Positions 16,701-24,694 of a DNA stretch of 64,000 bases are shown here, one piece after another (position 1 is the stretch's first letter; every line of letters starts with the position of its first letter). Source of the stretch: Dendronalium phyllosphericum CENA369 (lineage in GTDB: Bacteria > Cyanobacteriota > Cyanobacteriia > Cyanobacteriales > Nostocaceae); the NCBI RefSeq assembly GCF_016056275.1, contig NZ_JAECZA010000231.1:1859-65858 (forward strand). Reading direction: 5' to 3'. Under the pieces are notes generated by a model. That model saw only the letters and a program-made list of their open reading frames with translations. It had not been told where the DNA came from and made no database searches. The position numbers were made by a program, and so were the translations under genes.

Positions 16701-18767
16701 AGTACCATCGCCGCATCTAGTGAAGCTCTGTTTGCCTCTAATAAAGAATTTGATGCTTTATTAGAAGGGTTGCGCGCTTGGAGGAAACTCAAGCAGGCAG
16801 ATGCAGTCCAGCCAGAAACTCGAATGCGAGTCGTGACGGCACTGCAACAAGCAGTGTATGGCGTTACAGAATTAAACCGCTTAGAGGGACATACGGATAT
16901 TGTTTGGGGTGTTACTTTCAGTCCTGATGGTCAGTTATTAGCATCAGGTAGTAGGGATCGGACTGTAAAGTTGTGGCATCCTGATGGCACTTTACTCCAA
17001 ACCCTCAAAGGTCACACTGCTGCTATTAGCAGCGTCAGTTTCAGCCCTGACGGTCAGAGTTTAGCTTCGGCAAGTCTCGACAAAACCGTAAAAATCTGGC
17101 AGAAAAACTTAATTACAGGAGAATTCAACTCTCAACCATCTCAAACCATAGCAGGAAATGGAGATAGGGTTTATAGCGTGAGTTTTAGTCCTGATGGGGA
17201 GTTGTTGGCTACTGGCAACAAAGATAAAACAATTAAGCTCTGGCGCAGGGACGGTAGCTTAGTCACAACTCTCAAAGGACATCAAGGGTGGGTTAACTGG
17301 GTAAGCTTCAGTCCAGATGGTCAATTCATTGCCTCAGCAAGTGACGACAAAACAGTGAAAATCTGGCGGCGAGATGGCACTTTAGTCCATACTTTGTACG
17401 GGCATCAGCAGGGTGTAACTGTTGTTATTTTTAGCCCTGATGGGAAATTGCTAGCGTCAGCAGGTCGAGATAAAACAATAAAACTTTGGCGGCGAGAAGG
17501 AATAAGTCGAGATAGCTGGGCTTTTCGTGCCTACAAAACTTTACAGCAGCACACTAGTACAGTTTGGAGCCTCAGTTTCAGTTCTGACGGTCAAAAGTTA
17601 GCTTCCGGAAGTGATGACAACACCATCAACCTCTGGACCATCAATGGCACATTACTTAAAACCTTTAGAGGGCATAGCGATGCTGTTGCCAGCGTGGCTT
17701 TTAGTCCAAATAACAAACTGCTGGCATCAGGAAGTTATGACAAAAGTGTAAAACTATGGAGTTTGGATGCTCCCACACTACCAATTCTTCGGGGTCATCA
17801 GGATCGAGTATTGAGCGTGGCTTGGAGTCCTGATGGTTATATGCTGGCTTCTAGCAGTCGCGATCGCACCGTGAAACTCTGGCAGCGATATGTTAGTAGT
17901 GGCGAAGTCCAAACTCGACTCTACAAAACTCTGGTGGGACATAGTGAAAGAGTTCCCAGTGTCAGCTTCGATCCCAAAGGTAAAATCCTCGCATCAGGAA
18001 GTTATGACAAAACCGTGAAACTTTGGCGGCGCGATGGTACTTTGCTCAAGACTCTCCTAGGGCATAGCGATAGCGTCATGAGTGTTAGCTTTAGCCCTGA
18101 TGGACAGTTATTGGCATCAGCAAGTAAGGATAAGACCGTGAAACTTTGGAACCGCCAGGGTATCTTACTCAAAACCTTGGTCGGGCATCAAGGTTGGGTG
18201 AATAGCGTCAATTTTAGTCCCGACGGTCAAGTTATCGCTTCTGCCAGTGATGACCAAACAGTGAAACTTTGGCGGCGCGATGGTACTTTACTCAAAACTT
18301 TTTCGCCCCATGAGAGTTGGGTCTTAGGTGTCAGTTTCAGTCCCACTGACCAGTTGTTAGCTTCTGCTAGTTGGGACAACACAGTTAGATTGTGGCGGCG
18401 AGACGGTACGCTCTTAAAAACCTTGTTAAAGGGATATAGCGATAGCGTTAATGCCGTTACTTTCAGTCCCAATGGTAAATTGCTTGCCGCCGCCAGTTGG
18501 GACAGTACAGTTAAACTCTGGAGCCGTGAGGGCAAATTAATTAAAACCCTCAACGGGCATCACGCCCCAGTTTTAAGTGTCAGTTTTAGCCCTGATGGAC
18601 AAACACTGGCATCGGCTAGTGACGATAACACGATAATTTTGTGGAATTTACATCTTGACGACCTGCTCGTGCGTGGTTGCAACTGGGTAGGTGATTACCT
18701 CAAGCACAACCACAATGTTGAAGCACGCGATCGCTTGCTTTGTGCTGATATCAACCGCAAGCGCTAA
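13779..18767 (+). CDS. STAND NTPase with TPR-like region and 14 WD40 repeats
   Basis: About 1,662 residues from ATG 13779 (a TTG at 13743 would add 12 residues and overlaps the hairpin). Order: an N-terminal domain of about 200 residues with a PLVLWLRDEVASLIARLAPD segment; a helical TPR-like region at about 225-500; an NTPase of nSTAND1 type with Walker A GPSGVGKSS near 554-562 and Walker B LIFDQFEEFF near 637-646; a winged-helix/coiled region; a single transmembrane segment at about 931-948 (AGILLAMMGGTIAALWW); then 14 WD40 repeats at about 1034-1624, enough for two seven-bladed propellers. STAND proteins are ligand-sensing switches, with the propeller as sensor and the NTPase as oligomerisation hub. 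The N-terminal domain is the candidate effector or adaptor; its activity is unknown. Confidence 0.9.
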   Translation: MTNWQFTTAIANNNKHSLQRLVRAIKLSKGQFALILVRCNYGQLREQMLSNLHSFSKDINFTEILLQPSTTTLHTTIASQVFLDSSVVTDFPSAVMVFGLESVTSLEDLLSNINQARDIYAATFPFPLVLWLRDEVASLIARLAPDFKSWAATTIKFEMTKEDLIALIRHETESLFAKVLDAGAERFLSNAALDLAPKCQHRYEIESARNDLLRLYSVQLCPGLEASLEFVLGRDKYANDNINGALAHYQRSLALWQQEAKRERELVQEIGNVKRNCPYQIWQAIVLFHLGLCYRRMADLHQGANSSYWQHALLWFKQCLDILQSAQRQDLVATFILPACEMLQRLQRWEELKKLAQKSLHLHKTYGEVRQIAQDYGFLASVAASESNWILAHELANTALAIAGTTDVSRQQESWYLLLLARTQRHLGKSEEAIANLEWARVVCELQYEPSLYLEILEELRSLYFFERHDYTEAFSLKQEKIQIEHQYGFRAFIGASQLQPQRYRINPALEQQKIPFMPEEIAQEIAASGRQQDVNRLIERITRADYKLTVIHGPSGVGKSSILKAGLVPALKGKTIGERIPLPIVLSGYTDWITSLGHSVNQALAQTEIAIAIEFTPNIIIEKLRLAAERKHTIVLIFDQFEEFFFISNLSQRTKFYKFFSECLNIPYVKIILCLREDYLHYLLEFERLSKEKSDGLYDLGVINKNILDKDIRYYFGYFSIEDTIGIIHSFTQRSHYEISEELIHKLVQDLAGEIGEVHPIELQIVGAQLQSESITTLQQYKLCGGSKKLVERWLEEVIKDCGQENEDLSWKLLFELTDEKGTRPLKTKIDLAEALRQNIDNAAKLESVWELILEILVGSGLVLRLREEFGDRYQLVHDYLVEPIRQKNNYGLFAELEKVRFEKNKAEVAQKLSQEQLTCVLQRRLREARIAGILLAMMGGTIAALWWQADLQKRAAIHQTIRAERSETNLKISTIAASSEALFASNKEFDALLEGLRAWRKLKQADAVQPETRMRVVTALQQAVYGVTELNRLEGHTDIVWGVTFSPDGQLLASGSRDRTVKLWHPDGTLLQTLKGHTAAISSVSFSPDGQSLASASLDKTVKIWQKNLITGEFNSQPSQTIAGNGDRVYSVSFSPDGELLATGNKDKTIKLWRRDGSLVTTLKGHQGWVNWVSFSPDGQFIASASDDKTVKIWRRDGTLVHTLYGHQQGVTVVIFSPDGKLLASAGRDKTIKLWRREGISRDSWAFRAYKTLQQHTSTVWSLSFSSDGQKLASGSDDNTINLWTINGTLLKTFRGHSDAVASVAFSPNNKLLASGSYDKSVKLWSLDAPTLPILRGHQDRVLSVAWSPDGYMLASSSRDRTVKLWQRYVSSGEVQTRLYKTLVGHSERVPSVSFDPKGKILASGSYDKTVKLWRRDGTLLKTLLGHSDSVMSVSFSPDGQLLASASKDKTVKLWNRQGILLKTLVGHQGWVNSVNFSPDGQVIASASDDQTVKLWRRDGTLLKTFSPHESWVLGVSFSPTDQLLASASWDNTVRLWRRDGTLLKTLLKGYSDSVNAVTFSPNGKLLAAASWDSTVKLWSREGKLIKTLNGHHAPVLSVSFSPDGQTLASASDDNTIILWNLHLDDLLVRGCNWVGDYLKHNHNVEARDRLLCADINRKR

Positions 18768-18808
18768 ATGTAGAAGCTAGAAGTTATAAAGTGTAAAGAT
18801 TTCTCAAT

Positions 18809-19198
18809 TTACAACTCCAAACTTGTTTCCAGCTGACTGGCTACTGGAGTATCGCTATCCAGCACATCATCGCTGTTTTTTGATTCGCTTTCCTCCTCGC
18901 CAGTTGCTTGTGGCAAATTTGCAAAAAAAGCTTGCAACCTCATCCGCTCGATATAAGGCCAGCCACCCTCAGACTCAATGTCTTTCAGTAGCGCGTAGAG
19001 CTGCTGACGATTATCGGGCAAACTCTCTTGAAAAGCACCATCTCGAATCTCTCGGTGTAACTGCTCTAACTGCCTAAGCAAGTTCAAAAGAGCGATGGCA
19101 TCGCCTTGACAAATTTTTGCAGCATCATGTACCGCAGTGGCGATCGTTTGCAGTTGTTCGGTTAACTTCTCTAATTCAAAACTTTGATTCTTGCTCAC
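18809..19198 (-). CDS. Conserved cyanobacterial hypothetical protein
   Basis: A 129-residue acidic soluble protein with a helical, coiled-coil-like first half (ELEKLTEQLQTIATAVHDAA...LLRQLEQLHREIRD), a GGWPYIERMRLQAF motif around residues 78-91 and a low-complexity acidic tail. No catalytic motif and no signal peptide. It converges on the STAND gene, with 41 bp between stop codons. I have seen similar small proteins in cyanobacteria but cannot name a function. Start ATG 19198. Confidence 0.65.
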   Translation of the reverse strand: MSKNQSFELEKLTEQLQTIATAVHDAAKICQGDAIALLNLLRQLEQLHREIRDGAFQESLPDNRQQLYALLKDIESEGGWPYIERMRLQAFFANLPQATGEEESESKNSDDVLDSDTPVASQLETSLEL

Positions 19199-19737
19199 AC
19201 TACCCTCTCTATGGAAATTAGCACTACTTAAATTTACTCAACATTGCTGGTTTTCATTGGCTGTCACAGCTTTAGCAACATAATCTCAGGCTTAGGGAGA
19301 TTAGACTTCTAGAAGCTTCTGAAGGTAGGTTTTTTGCCACTTACCCTCCTGATTTTGAATCTGAATTCCAACAGTAGCTATCACCTCAAAAAGCGCGCAG
19401 TGACGTTCAAGGAAGCCTCCACGTGAGCTAGATGCGATCGCGACTTATTATTTAAAGCTAGAGTGCTTTGATTTTGAGTTAAAAAAAATCGTATGATCTG
19501 GCTGATTTCCCCATAAAGCAATGGGTTGTATGTAGTGGCAACACATACATAATACAGAACGACTGGAGGGATGCTGTAAATGCCCTAAGCATTCGCAAAG
19601 CGCGAAGTAATAAATCTTTGCGTTCCTCAAAGCACGCACTTTTGTGGCTCTGTATTAGAACGTACTTAATTTACGTACCGAAACCCTACGGTGCAGTTTT
19701 ACAACTTAGATATTAATTTTTGACATTGAGGTTGACC
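19199..19737. other. Intergenic region upstream of psbO
   Basis: About 540 bp with no gene. A 63-codon frame on the minus strand (19448-19639) has no family features. The region should carry the psbO promoter and leader. A GAGG about 7 bases before ATG 19738 is the psbO ribosome site. Confidence 0.5.
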
Positions 19738-20571
19738 ATGAGGTATCGCGCTTTAATTGTTGCATTCTTGGCTTTGTGCCTGGGGTTACTGACTGCTTGT
19801 AGTGATGGCCCTTCTACTAGCAGTAGGGATGTACTCACTTACGAACAAATTAGAGGTACTGGCTTGGCTAACAAATGCCCCCAACTAGCAGAGACAAGGC
19901 GTGGTTCTATTCCCCTTGACTCTAGCCAGTCCTACATCATCAAAGAACTCTGCTTGGAACCAACCAATTTCTTTGTGAAAGAAGAACCTGCTAATAAACG
20001 GCAAACAGCAGAATTTGTAGCTGGCAAATTGTTAACTAGGTATACCTCTACTATTGACCAGGTTCAAGGTGACCTAAAAATTAACTCAGATAATAGCTTG
20101 ACCTTTGTGGAAACAGATGGTCTTGACTTCCAAGCTATCACCGTGCAACTTCCTGGTGGTGAGCGAGTACCTTTCCTGTTCACCATTAAAAACTTGGTTG
20201 CTCAAACTCAACCCGGTTCGACTAGTATCAACACCTCCACAGATTTTGAAGGCTCTTTCAAAGTTCCTTCCTATCGTGGTGCTGCCTTCTTAGATCCCAA
20301 AGGTCGCGGTGTCGTTACTGGTTACGATAATGCTGTAGCTTTGCCTGCTCAAGCAGATGATGAAGAACTTGCCCGTGCTAATGTCAAACGTGCTGAAATT
20401 CTGAATGGCAAGATTTCTCTACAAGTAGCCAAAATAGATAGCGCTAGTGGTGAAATAGCTGGCACTTTCGAGAGCGAGCAGCCATCTGACACCGATTTGG
20501 GTGCTGGCGAACCCAAAGAAGTCAAGATTCGGGGTTTATTTTACGCACGGGTTGAACCAAATCGTGCCTAA
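19738..20571 (+). CDS. psbO: Photosystem II manganese-stabilising protein PsbO
   Basis: Extrinsic 33-kDa subunit that stabilises the Mn4CaO5 cluster on the lumenal side of photosystem II. The 277 residues begin with a signal peptide ending in a lipobox (GLLTAC, Cys21), as in cyanobacterial PsbO. Diagnostic stretches are LTYEQIRGTGLANKCP, CLEPTNFFVKEE, DFQAITVQLPGGERVPFLFT, FEGSFKVPSYRGAAFLDPKG and RGVVTGYDNAVALPA, with the two disulfide cysteines. ATG 19738 is preferred over an in-frame TTG at 19720 because GAGG sits just upstream and the signal peptide starts there. Confidence 0.98.
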   Translation: MRYRALIVAFLALCLGLLTACSDGPSTSSRDVLTYEQIRGTGLANKCPQLAETRRGSIPLDSSQSYIIKELCLEPTNFFVKEEPANKRQTAEFVAGKLLTRYTSTIDQVQGDLKINSDNSLTFVETDGLDFQAITVQLPGGERVPFLFTIKNLVAQTQPGSTSINTSTDFEGSFKVPSYRGAAFLDPKGRGVVTGYDNAVALPAQADDEELARANVKRAEILNGKISLQVAKIDSASGEIAGTFESEQPSDTDLGAGEPKEVKIRGLFYARVEPNRA

Positions 20572-21548
20572 ATTCTCTTGAGTGCAGCCACTTGCTAGCA
20601 GTCAGGATTTAAATGCTGTACTCATAAGGCTTCATCGCAAGAGTTAATAGTTTTGTCCCCCTTTTGTAGCTACCGTGTATACACAACTTCTAAAATCCTT
20701 TTTGGATCTGGTTTAACCCTCACTAGGTCAGGTTTCGTGATTCTCAAACAATTATCAAAAATTTTAAATAATTGAGAATTGTCCGATGAGAATCAAAAGT
20801 TTCATAAAATAACTTTCTGCAAATCCGACTAGTTATACCAATGCGTACAAGGTAGCTGTTTTGGGGGAAATAAAATAGCGACTGAATGATAAAAAAGGGC
20901 ATCTAGCCCTTTTTTTTTGGTTGACACCGCGAATTGTTACTCGCTCCCAGAAACAAAATACAAATCTATATTTAAAAAGGCTAATATTTTACACACATAT
21001 GTACTTGCTTAGTTCACTATGCAAGATTACCTATCTGATTTTGCTTCTTCCTACGTATCCTATGCTTAGGATTAAGTTTTGCAATCCGCATCTTATTTTC
21101 TTTGCAATTCCTGAAATTAGGTATTTTTTGGGCTAGAAGAGAATAGTTATTTCAAAAATTATATAAATTACATTTAATGATTACCGTAAATTCACCGAAC
21201 GATAAAGTCTTTAAGCTCTAAAAAACTCTTGATGATTAAACTTTATCGTTGATGTCAGAAATTAAGTACAATCTCGGTTTGAAATTTAACAAATAATTTT
21301 ATATTTTGTTCCTATGCAGCTTTTAAAAGCTACAGATAATATCAAGCCAACATAACAAACAAAACACCAATTTTGCTTATTTAAATTTTGCTCGACTGTC
21401 AGCCTACTATGGCATATTTATAGAAAAATTTTCATTTGCCATAGATTTTTAAAGGTAAATATCATGCTATTTCCTAAGGCATTGTGCAATCGTAACTTAA
21501 TTTAAAAGCCAATAATTAACATTTAATTTGCTAAATAAATGTGCTGCT
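20572..21548. other. Long AT-rich spacer between psbO and sigF
   Basis: Nearly 1 kb without a convincing gene; it contains the terminator at 20893-20918. A 71-codon frame at 20921-21136 starts right after that terminator but has no family features. A small RNA ending at the terminator is possible but cannot be shown from sequence alone. Confidence 0.5.
20893..20918 (+). terminator. Strong Rho-independent terminator
   Basis: AAAAGGGC (20893-20900), loop ATCTA, then GCCC followed by nine T residues (to 20918). It is about 320 bp past the psbO stop, so it ends either a long psbO 3' UTR or a separate small transcript. Confidence 0.8.
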
Positions 21549-22325
21549 ATGCCTACCACAGCAACCAACGAACTCAAGCATGAAATTTGGCAGTTACTAC
21601 GAGAATATCAACAATCTCGCTCGGAAACTGTTCGTAATCAGCTAGTAAAACTCAATTTTGGACTGGTGAGAAAAGAAGCTCACTACTGGATGAATCAATG
21701 CCGTGAAAGCTACGACGATTTGCTCCAAGTTGGTTGTTTGGGTTTAATTCGAGCGATTGAGAGGTTTGAAATTTCAAAAGGACATGCCTTTAGCTCCTTT
21801 GCTATGCCTTATATCCGTGGGGAAATTCAACACTACCTCCGAGATAAAGGTGTCACGGTAAGAATTCCTCGACGCTATTTGGCACTGCAACAACAGGCAA
21901 TAGGTGTTTCGCGTTCTTTGCGCGAAAAATATAACCGCCAGCCTACTGACTCGGAATTAGCTGGAGCACTAGCCATTTCTCTAGATGAATGGCAGGAAAT
22001 AAAATTAGCATGGATTAATCGCGCCCCCTTGAGCTTAGATGTCCCCGTTCAGGATGGTGAAGAAGGAGCTACCAGCTTAGGAGAATTGGTTCCAGATCCT
22101 CACTATCGGAGTTTTCAACTAGCACAAGAAGACCAAATTCGCCTACAACAAGCATTAATTCAGTTAGAACAACGCACTCGTGATGTCCTGGAGTGTGTGT
22201 TTTTGCAGGATTTGACACAAAAACAGGTAGCAGAACACTTAGGAATTAGCGTAGTCACTGTTTCCCGTAGGGTCAAAAAAGGGCTTGACTTGTTGAAAGA
22301 CCTTATGGGTGTTACCGAGGAATGA
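21549..22325 (+). CDS. sigF: Group 3 RNA polymerase sigma factor SigF
   Basis: Alternative sigma-70-family factor of 258 residues. Region 2 is present (SYDDLLQVGCLGLIRAIERFE at about 55-74, SSFAMPYIRGEIQHYLRD at 82-99), then region 3 (PRRYLALQQQ...QPTDSELAGALAIS) and region 4 with its helix-turn-helix (LTQKQVAEHLGISVVTVSRRVKKGL). Length and the LVRKEAHYW...C.ESYDDLLQVGCLG block match cyanobacterial SigF, which in Synechocystis controls pilus and motility genes. Start ATG 21549; a TTG at 21528 would add seven residues. The PilP-like gene downstream fits a pilus link (inference). Confidence 0.9.
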   Translation: MPTTATNELKHEIWQLLREYQQSRSETVRNQLVKLNFGLVRKEAHYWMNQCRESYDDLLQVGCLGLIRAIERFEISKGHAFSSFAMPYIRGEIQHYLRDKGVTVRIPRRYLALQQQAIGVSRSLREKYNRQPTDSELAGALAISLDEWQEIKLAWINRAPLSLDVPVQDGEEGATSLGELVPDPHYRSFQLAQEDQIRLQQALIQLEQRTRDVLECVFLQDLTQKQVAEHLGISVVTVSRRVKKGLDLLKDLMGVTEE

Positions 22326-22487
22326 GCATAAAAAAGTCAAACCGCATTTATCCAAGGTTGACAGTGCTAAAAATAACCATTGAAATGCTGAAAATTAGGT
22401 TATAAAGGGAAAGTACTTCGCCCTTAGCACAAAAGGGCTTCAGTGATTTCCACATGCAAATTTTCTTATAGTTTTTGAGAACAGCTA

Positions 22488-23381
22488 ATGGGTAAAAAAT
22501 CAGCAATTGCACTTGCAACTATTTTAACTTTGGCGATCGCTGGATGTGGATCGGAAGATACACAACAAGCTGCTAATCCAACACCACCTGCACCACCAGC
22601 AGCCAAGTTACCACCAGCAACTCCGTCTTTAGTAGCAAAGTTGCCAGCAAAAACCCAATCCTTTAATAATCCCTTGGTGGTTCCAAAGAATGCTCCAACA
22701 AGTGCCACTGGAACTTCTAACTTGATTCAACTAACTAATGCCACAGAACGGATAAATTTAGTCTCAAAAGGCCGGACTGACCCGTTTGCCCAAATTGTGG
22801 GGCAGACAGTTGCCACAATGCCTACAAGTACGGTCGCTAGGAAAATTCCTATATTGCCTCCCCTACCAACCCTATCTACCGTTCGAGCTATATTGACCGC
22901 AGGCAAAAAACTGCCAACGCGCAGTGCTGTTTTGGCTCAAAGCACAATGGCAAAAACTCCAAAACCAAAACTCAATCCAGCCTTAGCTCAAGTATTACCT
23001 AAAGTTTTGCCCCAAGTTGTTCCTAATCCTACCCTAGTATCTGTATTACCACCACCAGCACAACCTGAGTTAGCAAAAGCGGTAGTTGTAACTGGCGTAG
23101 TTCAGATTGGTAAAGAACCCCAAGCAATTATTAAAGTGCCGAACGAGCAGACAAGTCGCTATGTACAGGCAGGACAGCGATTGGCAAACGGCGTGCTAAT
23201 TAAACGTATTGAAATGAACGAGGGTTCCAATCCGGTCGTTATTTTGGAACAATATGGAATTGAAGTTGCCAGAATGGTAGGAGAAGCACCTACTGGTTCA
23301 ACGCCTTCAGCGGCGACTGGAGGAAATTCTGTTTCAGTAACAACGCCGACTCAAAGTTCTTTTAGTGTTGGAGCTTCATAA
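22488..23381 (+). CDS. Lipoprotein, PilP-like, proline/alanine-rich
   Basis: A 297-residue exported lipoprotein: the N-terminus GKKSAIALATILTLAIAGC places the lipidated Cys at residue 20. A long Pro/Ala/Thr-rich linker follows, containing VSKGRTDPFAQIVG. The C-terminal part (VVVTGVVQIGKEPQAIIKVP...VQAGQRLANGVLIKRIEMNE) resembles the beta domain of PilP-type pilus assembly proteins, which begin after a GRxDPF motif. It is 162 bp after sigF and 2 bp before the next small gene, so the two are co-transcribed. The PilP relation is a motif-level inference. Confidence 0.7.
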   Translation: MGKKSAIALATILTLAIAGCGSEDTQQAANPTPPAPPAAKLPPATPSLVAKLPAKTQSFNNPLVVPKNAPTSATGTSNLIQLTNATERINLVSKGRTDPFAQIVGQTVATMPTSTVARKIPILPPLPTLSTVRAILTAGKKLPTRSAVLAQSTMAKTPKPKLNPALAQVLPKVLPQVVPNPTLVSVLPPPAQPELAKAVVVTGVVQIGKEPQAIIKVPNEQTSRYVQAGQRLANGVLIKRIEMNEGSNPVVILEQYGIEVARMVGEAPTGSTPSAATGGNSVSVTTPTQSSFSVGAS

Positions 23382-23383
23382 AG

Positions 23384-23629
23384 ATGGAGACTAAGGAAAA
23401 AATTGAATTTTCTGGTTTACCCCTAGCAGTTTATCGAGAGATAGTAGCTCATTTGCGTCAAGTAGAAGGGGTAAAAGTCAGTTTAATTCCCCAATCATCC
23501 CAACAATTTGATTACAATCAAAGCCAAGTAGGTGGCTTCTGGCTGTCTTGGACACCAAACTCTAATTCCGAAAGTCAGCAACGCGTGCAGCAAATTTTGG
23601 CTTACTATCAAAATCTCTATGGCATCTGA
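23384..23629 (+). CDS. Conserved small cyanobacterial protein
   Basis: An 81-residue protein without signal peptide or membrane segment; I recognise it only as the kind of conserved small hypothetical found in cyanobacteria. It has an amphipathic N-terminal helix (PLAVYREIVAHLRQVEGVKV) and a GGFWLSWTP strand. It starts 2 bp after the lipoprotein stop codon, implying translational coupling and a shared role. Confidence 0.7.
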   Translation: METKEKIEFSGLPLAVYREIVAHLRQVEGVKVSLIPQSSQQFDYNQSQVGGFWLSWTPNSNSESQQRVQQILAYYQNLYGI

Positions 23630-24165
23630 CAACTTGAGTTCATCTTAAGTTCCTAAACTATAGCCATAGTCAAAATCGATCGGGGTGAAGACATTTGCCG
23701 AACCCCATACGTATTTTTTGGGCGATCGACTTATTTATCCAAAAAGTATTAAGTAAAAATACCATTTTCCTCCTTGGTAGTAGGGCAGTGCTTTGGGAAC
23801 TCGTCGCAGTGGTTCCCCACGAGTGACTGCCATTTAGCATGACTAAGTACGAGTTATCAATAGTAGTTTTCAAATATATAATTCCTAATTCGTACTGACG
23901 CTTAATTAGATTATGCAATTTAGATATTTTATTAGCTTAATATCAAATCCATGAAACTTCATGGAATACATTATTTCGCCATCAGTTATTGAATATTTAC
24001 AGTCAAAAATTATTACAAGTATTTATGTTTTTTTAATACGCTTCAGCTTATCATACAGAAATTTCTTTACTTCTTTTGAATTCACTTTATCTAACTTAAG
24101 TAAGAAGGTTAGCTTCGAGAACCCCTCACCATAATTTATGGATAGCTTCGATTGAGGTTAACACG
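23630..24165. other. Intergenic region without gene
   Basis: About 535 bp. An 82-codon minus-strand frame (23670-23918) has no recognisable features and I treat it as chance. No repeats or RNA structures stood out. Confidence 0.5.
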
Positions 24166-24444
24166 ATGAAACGTTTAGCATCTCTTGTTATGGCACTAGC
24201 CCTAGGAACTGCTGCCGTTGTTGCTTTCCCTCCAGATTCTCAAGCCCAATCTAGAAGAGAAGATTTCTATAGAACACGAGATTACCGCTATGGCGATCGC
24301 GACAGGTCTTATTCTCCCCGCCGTTATTACAGGGGAGAGAGAAGATTTCCGCGTTTACGACGCGATCGCGATCGAGATTACTATCGGTCGCCCTATCGCG
24401 ATCGCGATCGCGGTCGCTACTATACACCAGGATACCGTTACTAG
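24166..24444 (+). CDS. Secreted Arg/Tyr/Asp-rich low-complexity protein
   Basis: A 92-residue precursor: a signal peptide MKRLASLVMALALGTAAVVA with likely cleavage after SQA at residue 27, then a mature part made almost wholly of Arg, Asp, Tyr, Ser, Pro and Gly (RRDRDRDYYRSPYRDRDRGR). The coding DNA is packed with overlapping HIP1-type GCGATCGC units (24293-24300, 24361-24370, 24398-24415), which directly encode the RDRD runs. No family function is known to me; it is probably a small periplasmic or cell-surface protein. Confidence 0.65.
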   Translation: MKRLASLVMALALGTAAVVAFPPDSQAQSRREDFYRTRDYRYGDRDRSYSPRRYYRGERRFPRLRRDRDRDYYRSPYRDRDRGRYYTPGYRY

Positions 24445-24694
24445 GTCTGCCTTCACTTGAGAGATGATGGATAACAGACATACTAAGTTCATCATCCTAT
24501 CCTTAGTGAAAGTGTAACAATACAAAAATATAAAAGCTTGTGGTAAAGTTGGCTTGCTGCTAACTTAAATACTGCAAGCTTTTTGGTATGTCCAAAAGTG
24601 AAGTTTCAAAAGTAGCGATTCAGGTGGGTGGTAAATTTCAAGGTTACGGCGATCGCTACTGCTGAAGTTTTTAAATTTCCGCTGGTATACTCTC

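Noticed and set aside
20921-21136. 71-codon frame after the 20893 terminator
   Set aside because: No start context and composition typical of AT-rich noncoding DNA.
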